Below are positions 45,309 to 54,029 of a DNA stretch of 64,000 nucleotides, piece after piece. The first letter of the stretch is position 1. Each line of letters opens with the position of its first letter. Location: NCBI RefSeq assembly GCF_024357955.1, contig NZ_JANEYT010000022.1, positions 1-64,000 on the forward strand. Reading direction: 5' to 3'. This stretch comes from Photobacterium pectinilyticum (GTDB lineage: Bacteria; Pseudomonadota; Gammaproteobacteria; Enterobacterales; Vibrionaceae). The notes under the pieces were generated by a model that saw nothing but the letters and a program-made list of their open reading frames with translations, was not told the origin of the DNA and did no database searches. Position numbers and translations under genes: made by a program.

Positions 45309-45767
45309 TCAAGGTGTTTGATTGAACATATAAATGAAAGGAAAGCACCCACCTGGTAAGTCCTTCGGCTCGCCATTCGGGACAAACCCCAGTTTCTGAT
45401 AAAAGTTAACGGCGTATTCTGAAGCGTTAAGGTGAACGGCTTGTTTGGGCGAGCGTTCTTTGCAAACCTCGAGCGCTTTGGTTATCAACTGGCGAGCAAT
45501 GCCTTGATGGTGAAACCGAGGGTCTACAAATAAATTGGATAGGTTCCAATATTCCTTAACCAGAATGGTACCGACGATGTTGCCGTCAATGCGATAGACA
45601 TAATGCACGGAGCTGTCTGGGTAACGTCGCCACCACAGCACGCTGTCGGCACAGCTGGCAATAATCCCATCTTGGATATCAGCTGGCTCATCAATACAGG
45701 TCCTAATTGCTAGCCCTATAACCGCAATAATGTCAGCGGTATCCCTAAACGTCGCTTGTTGGATCAC
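45309..45767 (-). CDS. GNAT-family N-acetyltransferase
   Basis: A 152-residue GNAT protein. Motif A is LSNLFVDPRFHHQGIARQLITKA, followed by VHLNASEYAVNFYQKLGFVP (motif B) and a C-terminal FPFIYMF strand. The N-terminal IQQATFRDTADIIAVIGLAI is also typical. Substrate unknown. It is convergent with the right IS6 relic and divergent from the racemase gene. Confidence 0.85.
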   Translation of the reverse strand: MIQQATFRDTADIIAVIGLAIRTCIDEPADIQDGIIASCADSVLWWRRYPDSSVHYVYRIDGNIVGTILVKEYWNLSNLFVDPRFHHQGIARQLITKALEVCKERSPKQAVHLNASEYAVNFYQKLGFVPNGEPKDLPGGCFPFIYMFNQTP

Positions 45768-45888
45768 TTTATTGCTTCCTTGTCCTTGCTCGCGTTAAGT
45801 TTTATATCTTAGCGTGTTATCTGTATTTTTCTGTCTAACAATGGTAATAATTTACAATGTTTGGCGAAGAATCACGGATAGGCACACC

Positions 45889-46584
45889 ATGAAAACCATT
45901 GGCTTGCTAGGCGGTATGAGCTGGGAATCAACAGCAAGTTATTACAAGGCAATTAATGAAGGGGTTAAGCACGAGCTCGGAGGTCTACATTCGGCCAAAA
46001 TCGCTCTTTACAGTGTAAACTTCGACGAAATTGAGAAGCTGCAGCATGCCGGTGACTGGACTGCAACCGCAAATATCTTGTCACAAGCAGCCAAATCGGT
46101 GGAAGTTGCTGGTGCAGATTTTCTATTGATTTGTACTAATACCATGCACAAAGTCGCTAAAGATATTGAGCAGGCTGTGTCAATCCCCTTGCTGCACATT
46201 GCCGATGCAACAGCACAACAACTTAAATCCGACGGCATCAAAAAAGTGGGGCTATTGGGAACGCGTTTTACCATAGAGCAAGACTTTTATATCAGCCGTT
46301 TAACTGAGCAGTTTGGTATTGAGGTAGTGGTGCCAGATTTACCTGATAGGGACATTATTCATCGGGTTATTTATGACGAGCTTTGTAAAGGCGTACTCAA
46401 AGAAGAGTCACGGGCAGAATATGTTCGAATTACCGAAAAACTGGCTGAACAAGGCGCTGAAGCCGTAATTCTAGGTTGTACGGAAATTGCGTTGTTGATT
46501 TCGCCCAAAGATACCGATGTTCCGCTTTATGATACGGCAAGCATCCATGCGGAGGCGGCGGTTAAGCTGGCTTTGACTGTATAG
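45889..46584 (+). CDS. Aspartate/glutamate racemase family protein (YgeA type)
   Basis: A 231-residue cofactor-independent racemase. It starts MKTIGLLGGMSWESTASYYK; the two catalytic Cys residues are in LLICTNTMH and VILGCTEIALL, and LLGTRFTIEQDFY is typical of the YgeA group. It should racemise an amino acid by a two-base mechanism in the cytoplasm; YgeA-type enzymes are reported to be broad. The ATG at 45889 follows GGATAGG; the longer frame from 45814 begins with unrelated hydrophobic sequence. Confidence 0.87.
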   Translation: MKTIGLLGGMSWESTASYYKAINEGVKHELGGLHSAKIALYSVNFDEIEKLQHAGDWTATANILSQAAKSVEVAGADFLLICTNTMHKVAKDIEQAVSIPLLHIADATAQQLKSDGIKKVGLLGTRFTIEQDFYISRLTEQFGIEVVVPDLPDRDIIHRVIYDELCKGVLKEESRAEYVRITEKLAEQGAEAVILGCTEIALLISPKDTDVPLYDTASIHAEAAVKLALTV

Positions 46585-46655
46585 TATATCCGTCATGTGT
46601 TGTTGGAAGATAGGGCACCAATAGGGCCCTATGATCTTGAATAATAGTCTTTATA

Positions 46656-47840
46656 TTAGACGATATTGATCTTGGCAACGCGCCGCTTACCCACTTGGTA
46701 AATACTTTCGCCTACCGGAAGCTCAAATGAAGTCTCCTCAACCTTGATCCCATCAATTTTGACGGCGCCTTGCTTGATCAAACGAATCGCCTCAGAAGTC
46801 GATGCGGTTAGTTCAGCTTGTTTAAGTACCTGACTGATGGTTAACCCGTGTTGCATTTCAATAGTCTCTAGATTATCTGGCAGGACCTTTGCCGCGAAAC
46901 GTTGGTTGAACATCGACTCGGCGCTATTGGCCGCTTCATCAGAATGGAAGCGGGCGACGATCTCTTTGGCCAGCAGCACCTTGATCTCTTTAGGGTTACG
47001 TCCCGTGTTGATATCCCGCTTAAACTGTTCAATGTCATCCATGCTGCGAAACGATAATAGCTCAAAGTAGTTCCACATCAACTCGTCAGAAATCGACATC
47101 AGCTTGCCGAACATTTCCTCAGAAGATTCAGTGATACCAATGTAGTTTGCCGCTGATTTTGACATTTTCTTGCTGCCATCGAGGCCAACCAGCAATGGCA
47201 TGGTGATCACTACCTGTGGCTCCATGTTGTGTTGCTTTTGTAACTCTCGGCCCATTAGCAGGTTGAAGGTCTGATCCGTACCACCCAATTCAATATCGGC
47301 TTTTAGTTCAACAGAATCGTAGCCCTGAAGCAGCGGGTAGATGAATTCATGGATGCCAATCGATTGTTGCTCGGCGAAACGCTTTTTGAAATCCTCTCGT
47401 TCAAGCATTCTGGCCACTGTCTGGCTGGCGGTGAGTTTTAACATGCCCTCGGCACCCAGTTGAGATAGCCAATGGGAGTTAAAGACGATCTCGGTTTTGC
47501 TAGGGTCGAGGATCTTGAATACTTGCTGCTGGTAGGTCTCGGCATTGGCGAGAACCTGCTCTGTCGTTAGTGGTGGACGCGTGGTGTTCTTTCCGCTTGG
47601 ATCACCGATTTTACCGGTAAAGTCGCCGATCAAGAAGACAACTTTATGACCCAAGTCTTGAAACTGTCGTAATTTATTAAGAATAACTGTGTGACCAAGG
47701 TGAATATCCGGCGCCGTAGGATCAGCACCAAGTTTGACCACGAGCGGTCGGTCTTTTTTTAATTTATCAATCAAAGCTGATTCTGGGGTAACTTGCTCTG
47801 TTCCTCGGTGAATGAGAGCAAGGGCTTGGTCAATATTCAT
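46656..47840 (-). CDS. tyrS: Tyrosine-tRNA ligase
   Basis: A 394-residue class I synthetase. The HIGH motif is HLGH in DIHLGHTVI and the second signature is KKMSKS. The C-terminal S4 domain ([16 protein letters not shown]) binds tRNA. The KMSKS form marks the TyrZ-like branch that is usual in Vibrionaceae. It charges tRNA-Tyr. A terminator-like inverted repeat (TAGGGC / GCCCTA) lies at 46611-46631. Confidence 0.96.
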   Translation of the reverse strand: MNIDQALALIHRGTEQVTPESALIDKLKKDRPLVVKLGADPTAPDIHLGHTVILNKLRQFQDLGHKVVFLIGDFTGKIGDPSGKNTTRPPLTTEQVLANAETYQQQVFKILDPSKTEIVFNSHWLSQLGAEGMLKLTASQTVARMLEREDFKKRFAEQQSIGIHEFIYPLLQGYDSVELKADIELGGTDQTFNLLMGRELQKQHNMEPQVVITMPLLVGLDGSKKMSKSAANYIGITESSEEMFGKLMSISDELMWNYFELLSFRSMDDIEQFKRDINTGRNPKEIKVLLAKEIVARFHSDEAANSAESMFNQRFAAKVLPDNLETIEMQHGLTISQVLKQAELTASTSEAIRLIKQGAVKIDGIKVEETSFELPVGESIYQVGKRRVAKINIV

Positions 47841-48056
47841 AGTCGCTCCGTTAGTCGTTAAGTTCAGAGCTTATCTATCATTTATTCTGATACTCTGATT
47901 GTTGAGATGGTGTCAATTCGTAGCTCGGTGTACTAACATTCCGCCGCGCTAATTGATGCCTCAGCGTATCAAAGAATGTTTCAGGTGAAAGTTAGCAGCT
48001 ATCACAATGTGTGATAGCTTGTTTGTGGTTAATGATTTGGAAGTGAGCAATCCGTT

Positions 48057-48950
48057 ATGTACAGCTTTGAGCAATTGAAAATGTTTGTCGCCGTTTGTGA
48101 GTGTGGGTCATTTTCGGCTGCTGCAAGAAAGTATAAACGGGCACAGTCAGGGGTCAGCCAATCGGTGTCGAATTTGGAAATCGCGTTGAATCAAACCTTG
48201 TTTGACCGTTCGAGCAATATGCCGAGATTAACAGCCCAAGGTGAGGCGCTGTTACCCATTGCTCGCTCAATTCTGTTACAGCAGCAACGTCTGGACCAAA
48301 AGGTAATGGCTCTGGATGCCGATGAAGAGCATGAGTTGGTGATTGCGATTGAGGAAAGCCTGCTTGAACCTGAATTACTTAGCCAAATTGTCGCTATTGG
48401 CGAGCAGCATCCGATGACCAATATTGAGTTAATCTCGGCATCAACTTTCGATATCAAAACAATGGTCAGTGAGGGAAGGGCGCATGTAGGCGTGGTGTAT
48501 TCCGATGGAAAAATGCTGGAAGATACCGAGTTTGCAACGGTAGGGTATAACCGCTTTTTGACATTGGCTGCGCCTCAGCATCCGCTTGCTGACAAGGTAG
48601 CACTTAAAGATAGTGATTTGCGCAATTACCGACAAGTTGTGCAGCGTTCGTCCAGTGGTAAGGAGTTGTGGTTTAGTTATGCCATCAGTACTCAGGTATG
48701 GTACGCCAACAATCATCAGCTTTTACTGGAACTGGCTGCTCAAGGGCTTGGCTGGGTGATCGTTCCTGAACGTTTGGCTGCACCTTATGTTGAACAAGGT
48801 AAATTGAATATATTGGATCTCGCTTTCGAACCGGATGGTTGGCTGACAACGGTTGATGTGATCCAAACCCGCCGTCATACCGAGGGCCCAGTGCGCCAAG
48901 CTTTACTGCATATTTTAGAAAAGGCTCTCGCTTCCAAACAGAGGCTGTAA
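48057..48950 (+). CDS. LysR-type transcriptional regulator
   Basis: A 297-residue LysR protein. The N-terminal winged helix-turn-helix reads FVAVCECGSFSAAARKYKRAQSGVSQSVSNLE, slightly longer than usual around the recognition helix. The C-terminal part is a substrate-binding effector domain. It is divergent from tyrS. Its target is not clear from the neighbours; the small DM13 and rof genes downstream are on the same strand. Confidence 0.88.
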   Translation: MYSFEQLKMFVAVCECGSFSAAARKYKRAQSGVSQSVSNLEIALNQTLFDRSSNMPRLTAQGEALLPIARSILLQQQRLDQKVMALDADEEHELVIAIEESLLEPELLSQIVAIGEQHPMTNIELISASTFDIKTMVSEGRAHVGVVYSDGKMLEDTEFATVGYNRFLTLAAPQHPLADKVALKDSDLRNYRQVVQRSSSGKELWFSYAISTQVWYANNHQLLLELAAQGLGWVIVPERLAAPYVEQGKLNILDLAFEPDGWLTTVDVIQTRRHTEGPVRQALLHILEKALASKQRL

Positions 48951-49043
48951 TTTTCGGCGCTATAAATCTAAGCTACCTCACTGTTTTTGCTATAGTTCAA
49001 ATGTACGGGTTTGAACTTACTCAGCGTTAGCAAGGAGGCTGGC

Positions 49044-49514
49044 ATGAAACGAATTATTGGACTGATATTCACTCACATTATTGCGGTAGGGATTGGCTTT
49101 GCACTTGGCATTTATGCCCTGCCGATATTGATAGCGCCAGATGCACCACCTGTATCAACCATTCAATCGGTCGAGGCGAAAGCGCAGTTTACTGCAACGT
49201 TTGATAAAGAGCGCCAAGACAGTGATTTCCTGCATTGGGGAGAAGGAAAAGTTGCACTGGCTGCAGATAGCATCAGCTTTATCGGCGAGCTAGCGCCGGG
49301 ACCTGATTATAAGCTCTACCTATCACCTGAATTTGTTGAAACAGAAGCTGATTTCAATCGCCTTAAATCGTCTATGGTGAGGATTGGCGATATTAAAACG
49401 TTCGATCAGTTTATGTTGCCGCTGGACGAAAGCGTTGAGATAGCCCAATACAATACGGTAATTGTGTGGTGTGAAACCTTCGGTCAATTTATTACCTCAG
49501 CTCAGTATCAGTGA
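49044..49514 (+). CDS. DM13-domain exported or membrane-anchored protein
   Basis: A 156-residue protein with an N-terminal hydrophobic helix (IIGLIFTHIIAVGIGFALGIY) and then a DM13-type beta domain (GEGKVALAADSISFIGELAPGPDYKLYLSP and VIVWCETFGQFITSAQY, with the conserved Cys). DM13 domains are proposed electron-transfer or heme-related modules in other organisms. The ATG at 49044 has a strong AAGGAGG; the frame from 49011 is rejected. Confidence 0.8.
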   Translation: MKRIIGLIFTHIIAVGIGFALGIYALPILIAPDAPPVSTIQSVEAKAQFTATFDKERQDSDFLHWGEGKVALAADSISFIGELAPGPDYKLYLSPEFVETEADFNRLKSSMVRIGDIKTFDQFMLPLDESVEIAQYNTVIVWCETFGQFITSAQYQ

Positions 49515-49539
49515 TGTTATCTCCTTAAAGGAATGCCAA

Positions 49540-49785
49540 ATGGTCTCTTGTCATCAAACTGATTATGTTGAAATTGCTTGTATGTATCGCTATCCCGTCA
49601 AGCTGACCTTGAAGTCAGGGCAAGAGGTGTTTGGAACTGCACTTGATACCAAGTGGAATGCAAGCAAAGAAGAGTGTATTGAGATCCAAACAGGTGACAC
49701 TATTGAGTTGGTGTTGCTAGAAGTGGTCTCCAAGCTCGAAGTTCAAATAGATAATCCGCACTTCAGTCATATCGACTTTGATTGA
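49540..49785 (+). CDS. rof: Rof/YaeO-like Rho-binding antiterminator
   Basis: An 81-residue Sm-like protein: DYVEIACMYRYPVKLTLKSG at the start is the Rof core, and the later strands LVLLEVVSKLEV fit. Rof binds Rho hexamers and blocks termination. The ATG at 49540 has AAAGGA seven bases before it; the longer frame from 49462 overlaps the DM13 gene and is rejected. Confidence 0.8.
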   Translation: MVSCHQTDYVEIACMYRYPVKLTLKSGQEVFGTALDTKWNASKEECIEIQTGDTIELVLLEVVSKLEVQIDNPHFSHIDFD

Positions 49786-49786
49786 A

Positions 49787-49998
49787 CGATTTCTCCACTT
49801 TCTAAAAATATATATCAATGGTTTACACTCGCCATCAAACAGCCCTATTGATGCGTTAACCGCCCGTTTAGCTAATGACGGGTATAACTTGGTGGTGGTC
49901 CAAGACGTACTGGTGATGGTTACTATGAAAGCATTGTCTTAGGCCCAAAAGGTAACTTTAGCGCCAGCGAGCGTTTACAACCCAAAGTTGAGGAAGAT
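49787..49998 (+). pseudogene. Decayed glyoxalase/VOC-family gene fragment
   Basis: Two frames code consecutive parts of a VOC-fold protein. The first reads SPIDALTARLANDGYNLV (about 49840-49893). After a frameshift in the GGTGGTGGT run near 49892-49900, GGPRRTGDGYYESIVLGPKG follows. The second frame runs without a stop into the HAD gene at 49999. The typical VOC ending DGYYESVVLDPEGN makes the assignment secure; the N-terminal half is lost. Confidence 0.7.
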
Positions 49999-50643
49999 AT
50001 GACAGAAGTAAAAGCGGTATTGTTTGATATGGATGGCCTGATCTTTGATACCGAAGGTTTGTACAAGACCTGTTGGCAATATGCAGCTGAAGAGCAAGGA
50101 TTAGACTTAACGGATGAAGACTATCAGTGCTTTATTGGGGTTCAGGATGTCGAGTGTGAGCGTCGCATTACCGTTAAGTTTGGTGAGGCGTTGGATCTTG
50201 AGCGTTTTTGCCAAGTCAGGGATGCGATGTTTCATGCCGAGCAAGATAAAGGGATCCCATTCATGCCGGGGTTCAGCGAGTTGTTTGCAGATATTAAACG
50301 AAAAGGGCTGAAATGTGCGCTTGTAACTTCATCCCCACGTAAGAAAGTGGCACACCACTTTGCCGGCACCGATTATCTCTCGCAATTTGACGTTGTTGTC
50401 ACGGCTGAAGATGTGAAAAACGGTAAGCCAGCACCCGATTGCTACCTGATGGCTAGCGCCCAACTGGATATCGCTCCTGTCAATTGTTTAGTTTTGGAAG
50501 ACTCAAACAATGGTATGCGCTCTGGGCTAGATGCGGGCTGCCAAGCGATTATGATCCCTGATTTGTTAGTGCCTGCGAGCGATGTTGTGTCAAGAGCAGC
50601 ATTAATTGGTGAGTCATTGCTGGAAGTTAAGTCATACCTCTAA
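49999..50643 (+). CDS. HAD-superfamily phosphatase (beta-phosphoglucomutase-like)
   Basis: A 214-residue HAD subfamily IA protein. Motif I is LFDMDGLIFDTE, motif II is the Ser in ALVTSSPRKKV, motif III the Lys in GKPAPDCYL and motif IV the acidic EDSNNG. The cap sits between residues 15 and 80, as in sugar-phosphate phosphatases of the YniC/YcjU type. It begins at an ATG preceded by GAGGAAG. The upstream VOC relic is in the same frame, so a leftover fusion reading is possible but is not the likely protein. Confidence 0.87.
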   Translation: MTEVKAVLFDMDGLIFDTEGLYKTCWQYAAEEQGLDLTDEDYQCFIGVQDVECERRITVKFGEALDLERFCQVRDAMFHAEQDKGIPFMPGFSELFADIKRKGLKCALVTSSPRKKVAHHFAGTDYLSQFDVVVTAEDVKNGKPAPDCYLMASAQLDIAPVNCLVLEDSNNGMRSGLDAGCQAIMIPDLLVPASDVVSRAALIGESLLEVKSYL

Positions 50644-50764
50644 ATTTCAGCGAATCGCTAATTGGCTATTCTGTGATCTAAAAGCATGTCATTGCTATAG
50701 CCTCTGGCACTATACTTGAGTGGAAACAGAGGTTTAATGGACACAGATAACGAGCGGGGATTGC

Positions 50765-51457
50765 ATGCGACAAATAGGTGATGACATTTGGGTTCATGAA
50801 GACTCAAGGAAAATGCTGGGGACAAAGCTTGGGCTGAGGATGACGGTTGTCCGGTTACAGGATGGTCGCCTGTGGGTACATTCACCGACAGCCATGTCAT
50901 CCTCTCTGCAGCAAGCGATCAATGAGCTAGGTCCTGTTAGTTATCTGGTTGCAGCCAATAACCATCACAGTCGATGGCTTCAAGATTGGATCGATGCTTA
51001 TCCTGATGCTGAGGTGTATGTCAGTGCCGGTATTCCCCGCAAAGTACCGCTATCGAGTTATCATATTTTGCAGCGAGGAATGGAGAATGTTTGGCAAGGT
51101 GATTTGGAATGGTACACCATGCCGTCAGTACCTTTGTTTAATGAAACAGTTTTCTATCATCGCCACTCTAGTTCGTTGATTGTGACGGACTTGGTGCAAA
51201 ACTACCCTGAAAACCCGAATAAAGCGGGTTTTGCAGGAGCGATGGCCAAGTACGTCTTCGAACCGATTGGTTTCAAAGGGTGTTGCGTCGCACCGCCGTT
51301 GAAAATGGGGTTCACACTAAAAGATAAACCGGCTTTTAATCGATTCCTCCAAAGTGTGCAAGAGTGGGACTTCGACAAGATTATCGTGACACACGGAAAC
51401 ATTATTGAAGATGATGCTAAAGCTAAATTTGCTTTATTATCCTCACGGTTTGCTTGA
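50765..51457 (+). CDS. DUF4336 metallo-beta-lactamase-like protein
   Basis: A 230-residue protein of the DUF4336 group, related to the metallo-beta-lactamase fold. The core reads WVHSPTAMS, VSYLVAANNHHSRWLQDWIDAYP (a reduced metal site) and a later LIVTDLVQNY and IIVTHGNII. The full HxHxDH motif is absent, so catalytic activity is not assured. Function unknown. It is on the same strand as the HAD gene with a 120-bp gap. Confidence 0.75.
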   Translation: MRQIGDDIWVHEDSRKMLGTKLGLRMTVVRLQDGRLWVHSPTAMSSSLQQAINELGPVSYLVAANNHHSRWLQDWIDAYPDAEVYVSAGIPRKVPLSSYHILQRGMENVWQGDLEWYTMPSVPLFNETVFYHRHSSSLIVTDLVQNYPENPNKAGFAGAMAKYVFEPIGFKGCCVAPPLKMGFTLKDKPAFNRFLQSVQEWDFDKIIVTHGNIIEDDAKAKFALLSSRFA

Positions 51458-51575
51458 TATCTTGTGGTGAAAGTAGAGTATTTAAGCGGCCTGCTGGGAT
51501 AGTGAGCGCTTGGCGATTTGAGTGATATTTTTGCTTTACACCTAATATCGAACTGCGTATTATTCGCCGCACAAA

Positions 51576-51666
51576 GGAGAGATGGCTGAGTGGTTGAAAG
51601 CACCGGTCTTGAAAACCGGCATACGTTTGTAGCGTATCTAGGGTTCAAATCCCTATCTCTCCGCCA
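51576..51666 (+). tRNA. tRNA-Ser (UGA anticodon)
   Basis: A 91-nt type II tRNA with the long variable arm typical of Ser. Acceptor GGAGAGA pairs with TCTCTCC, the anticodon loop CTTGAAA gives TGA at 51610-51612, the T arm is GGGTTCAAATCCC, and CCA is encoded. It reads UCA codons and is followed by a terminator. Confidence 0.97.
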
Positions 51667-51673
51667 AATTTAG

Positions 51674-51700
51674 AAAGCCAGCTTAATTGCTGGCTTTTTT
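51674..51700 (+). terminator. Terminator after tRNA-Ser
   Basis: Stem AAAGCCAGC / GCTGGCTTT with a TTAATT loop, then a T run. Confidence 0.9.
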
Positions 51701-51717
51701 ATATGACTAGTGAATAG

Positions 51718-52731
51718 TTACAAGCTTTCAATCGCACTTTGAATCGCAGGGCCAATCTGGCGCTTGCGTGAAGTGACACCTTCCAGCGTTAGCATATCGC
51801 CCTCTACGTCAGTATTGAAAGCGGCTTTAATGACGGTAAAGTCGTTGTTATCCACCCACAGTAAGTTGGCTTTTTTATCTTTGGTGTCGGTGATAGAGAA
51901 GAACAAGTGGTCAAGTTCATTGGCTTGCTTGTGCGCTTTCATTGCTGCCAGCAAGTCTTCCTTACGGTCAATCAACTGTTGGGCGGTCAGCGTTTCTGCC
52001 ACACCAATACCTACTTTCTTGCCGCCATATTCAAAGTTTTTGTAGTCCATGGTCAAAATGGTGTCAGCAGAAAGGTGGCTAAGATCAGATTTGGCAATTA
52101 GCATCTGCTGGCCGAAGTCTTCTATATCGCTGATACCAGCAATGGCTGCGAGCTTTTCAGCATAGTGATGATCATAGTCTGTAGTGGTCGATGATTGGAA
52201 AACCACGGTATCAGACAGGATGGCACCTAGACCGGCACAAGCCAGGTGTTTGGGTAAGGTAACATCAAGCTTCTCGGCATTGTCTGCCAAAATCGTTGCT
52301 GCTGAGCCCCAGCCACGGATATCCATCGCAACAAGTTGTGGTGTGTTGATAGGCGAACCGCCAATGGCGTGGTGATCAATCACAGCAACAATAGAGCCTT
52401 GATCAATGGTTGGGGCTAATTGAGTTACTTGGTTAAAGTCGACAAGACCTACCTGGAAATCGGCATAATTAGACTCGATGCGTGGCGCTTCAGCGTTACA
52501 GTAATTGAGTACAAACTCTGACTCAGGGTTAATTTTCTCAGGTACGGTAGCAGTGCCACCATAGATATGGGCCGCTAGCATGGCTGAAACGACGGTGTCG
52601 GTATCAGGGCTGAGGTGTCCAGTCCAGACCAAATTATCTGTACTGTTGTTGGCCGGTTGTTGCAAGTCGAAAGCGTAGCTAGTTGAACTGACTGAAACGA
52701 GAATGGCTGCAACGAGAGGTGAGAGCTTCAC
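51718..52731 (-). CDS. Exported family II (Mn-dependent) inorganic pyrophosphatase
   Basis: A 337-residue DHH-phosphoesterase of the PpaC type. Metal-site motifs are GHLSPDTDTVVSAM, VDFNQ and VIDHHAIGG; the C-terminal substrate motif is SRKRQIGP. Unlike typical cytosolic PpaC it starts with a clear signal peptide (MKLSPLVAAILVSVSSTSYA, then FDLQQ). It would therefore hydrolyse pyrophosphate or a similar substrate in the periplasm. Length without the signal (about 317) fits the family. It lies alone between tRNA-Ser and the Lap cluster. Confidence 0.88.
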   Translation of the reverse strand: MKLSPLVAAILVSVSSTSYAFDLQQPANNSTDNLVWTGHLSPDTDTVVSAMLAAHIYGGTATVPEKINPESEFVLNYCNAEAPRIESNYADFQVGLVDFNQVTQLAPTIDQGSIVAVIDHHAIGGSPINTPQLVAMDIRGWGSAATILADNAEKLDVTLPKHLACAGLGAILSDTVVFQSSTTTDYDHHYAEKLAAIAGISDIEDFGQQMLIAKSDLSHLSADTILTMDYKNFEYGGKKVGIGVAETLTAQQLIDRKEDLLAAMKAHKQANELDHLFFSITDTKDKKANLLWVDNNDFTVIKAAFNTDVEGDMLTLEGVTSRKRQIGPAIQSAIESL

Positions 52732-52823
52732 GGTAATGTCCCTATCTATTTCCTAAAAGTGAAAGCAAAAGCTACCCTTGTTTGTTTGCAGAAATATTTC
52801 AATACGTTAGAACGACGTAACTA

Positions 52824-52985
52824 ATACCAATCTGGATAAGTCGTTGATCAAGTATTTGCACTGGAAAAATCGTTGTTATCAAGGCAGATATTGCAGTAAC
52901 TAGTGGCTCTAATTACAAAATATCTAACGCAGAGAACAGCGGTTTTAACCAGCAAGACTGATCAAGTATTTATGTAGGTTGGTAT
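52824..52985. repeat. Dispersed palindromic repeat, copy 3 (long form)
   Basis: A 162-bp copy with the same ends as the 48-bp copies, in reverse orientation. The extra 114 bp is bounded by a 13-bp direct repeat TGATCAAGTATTT (52845-52857 and 52959-52971); deletion between these repeats would give exactly the short form. It lies six bases after the stop of the HlyD-like gene and upstream of the pyrophosphatase. Confidence 0.85.
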
Positions 52986-52991
52986 AAATGA

Positions 52992-54026
52992 CTAGAATTG
53001 CACTTCTACTTCCATTCCTTCTATCCAATATTTTTGCTCAAGTGCTCCTTCGAAATGTAGGGTGACTTTTAAGTAAGCTGGCTGCCCCTCAAACGGGCGC
53101 TGAAGCTCCTGCGGTAATTTATTAACGATTTCGACCGGTTTGCTTACTGTGGCACTCATTTTTTTGCCATCAGGAAAGGTGATTGTTGCATTGGTATCTA
53201 TGTCGCTGTATTTCAGGTACTTGGGGTTGAGGAAGGCGATAATATCTGGGGTAGTGTTTCGTGCCACCGTGATCAGTGGCGTATCGGCTGTAACCCTCTC
53301 GCCTTCCAGTACGTGGATATCGATGACTCGACCATTAATGGGGCTACGAATGGTGAGGTTATCTTGCTGGGCGCGTTTGACGATCAACTCCTGCATCAAC
53401 GCCCGATCGGCTTGGCTTACAGGGCCTGCCAATGCTATTTCATTTAAATGGCGTTGAGCCTCAATATAGGCCAATTTTTGGTTATTTAGCTGATTGTTGA
53501 GTGAGCTGCTGATATTGATTATTGCAGCGTAGTCAACTTCAGAGACATGGCCTTTTGCTCTAAAGGTGTCGTAGTTTCGCTGAATTTGTTGGAATTTTTG
53601 CAAGTTTTGCTCTGATTGTGCAATAGCAGCCTGATAGAGCTTGTCTATTTTTGGGGTGGGTGGGGAGAGTTTAAGTAACTCTTGTTCAATAAAACGGGTT
53701 TCTTCATCAAGCGCCGGATCAGATAGCAAAATGATAGCTTGGCCTTTAGTAACCCTATTGCCAACCACTGTCGGTAGTGGCGCGACGAGACTACTTTCAG
53801 CAGAGGTGATAGTGACGGGGTATGACGTAATAATTGCTGGAGCGATAACCAATACTTGGGTGCGGAACAGATAATACCCCATGATGAGCAGTGGGCTGAT
53901 CACCAAGGCAAGGATCAGATACCAACGTAGTTTATAGCCGCTACGTTTGGCCTGCCCGTAGACGACTTTAACGCCACCTTCTGATTGCGGTTTTTGTTGC
54001 TTGTCGAGGTGAAATTTAACCTTCAT
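52992..54026 (-). CDS. HlyD-like periplasmic adaptor, partner of the GT2 synthase
   Basis: A 344-residue protein. A cytoplasmic tail of about 30 residues precedes one membrane helix (LRWYLILALVISPLLIMGYYLF), then lipoyl/barrel-sandwich halves split by a coiled-coil hairpin (residues about 115-200), and a beta-barrel end. The lipoyl motif NGRVIDIHVLEGERVTADTPL is clear. It lacks a PilZ domain. It is the last gene of the cluster, 4 bp after the GT2 gene. Known parallels are Alg8-Alg44 and the BgsA-BgsB beta-glucan pair, where an HlyD-like protein helps a GT2 export polymer. Confidence 0.8.
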   Translation of the reverse strand: MKVKFHLDKQQKPQSEGGVKVVYGQAKRSGYKLRWYLILALVISPLLIMGYYLFRTQVLVIAPAIITSYPVTITSAESSLVAPLPTVVGNRVTKGQAIILLSDPALDEETRFIEQELLKLSPPTPKIDKLYQAAIAQSEQNLQKFQQIQRNYDTFRAKGHVSEVDYAAIINISSSLNNQLNNQKLAYIEAQRHLNEIALAGPVSQADRALMQELIVKRAQQDNLTIRSPINGRVIDIHVLEGERVTADTPLITVARNTTPDIIAFLNPKYLKYSDIDTNATITFPDGKKMSATVSKPVEIVNKLPQELQRPFEGQPAYLKVTLHFEGALEQKYWIEGMEVEVQF

Positions 54027-54029
54027 CGT

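Noticed and set aside
51202-51648. 148-codon minus frame across the DUF4336 gene end and tRNA-Ser
   Set aside because: It overlaps a clear tRNA and a coding gene on the opposite strand and has no family features.
51576-51717. tRNA-Ser as an integration site for a mobile island
   Set aside because: No integrase and no repeated tRNA 3' end were found nearby. The tRNA is followed directly by its terminator and a chromosomal gene.
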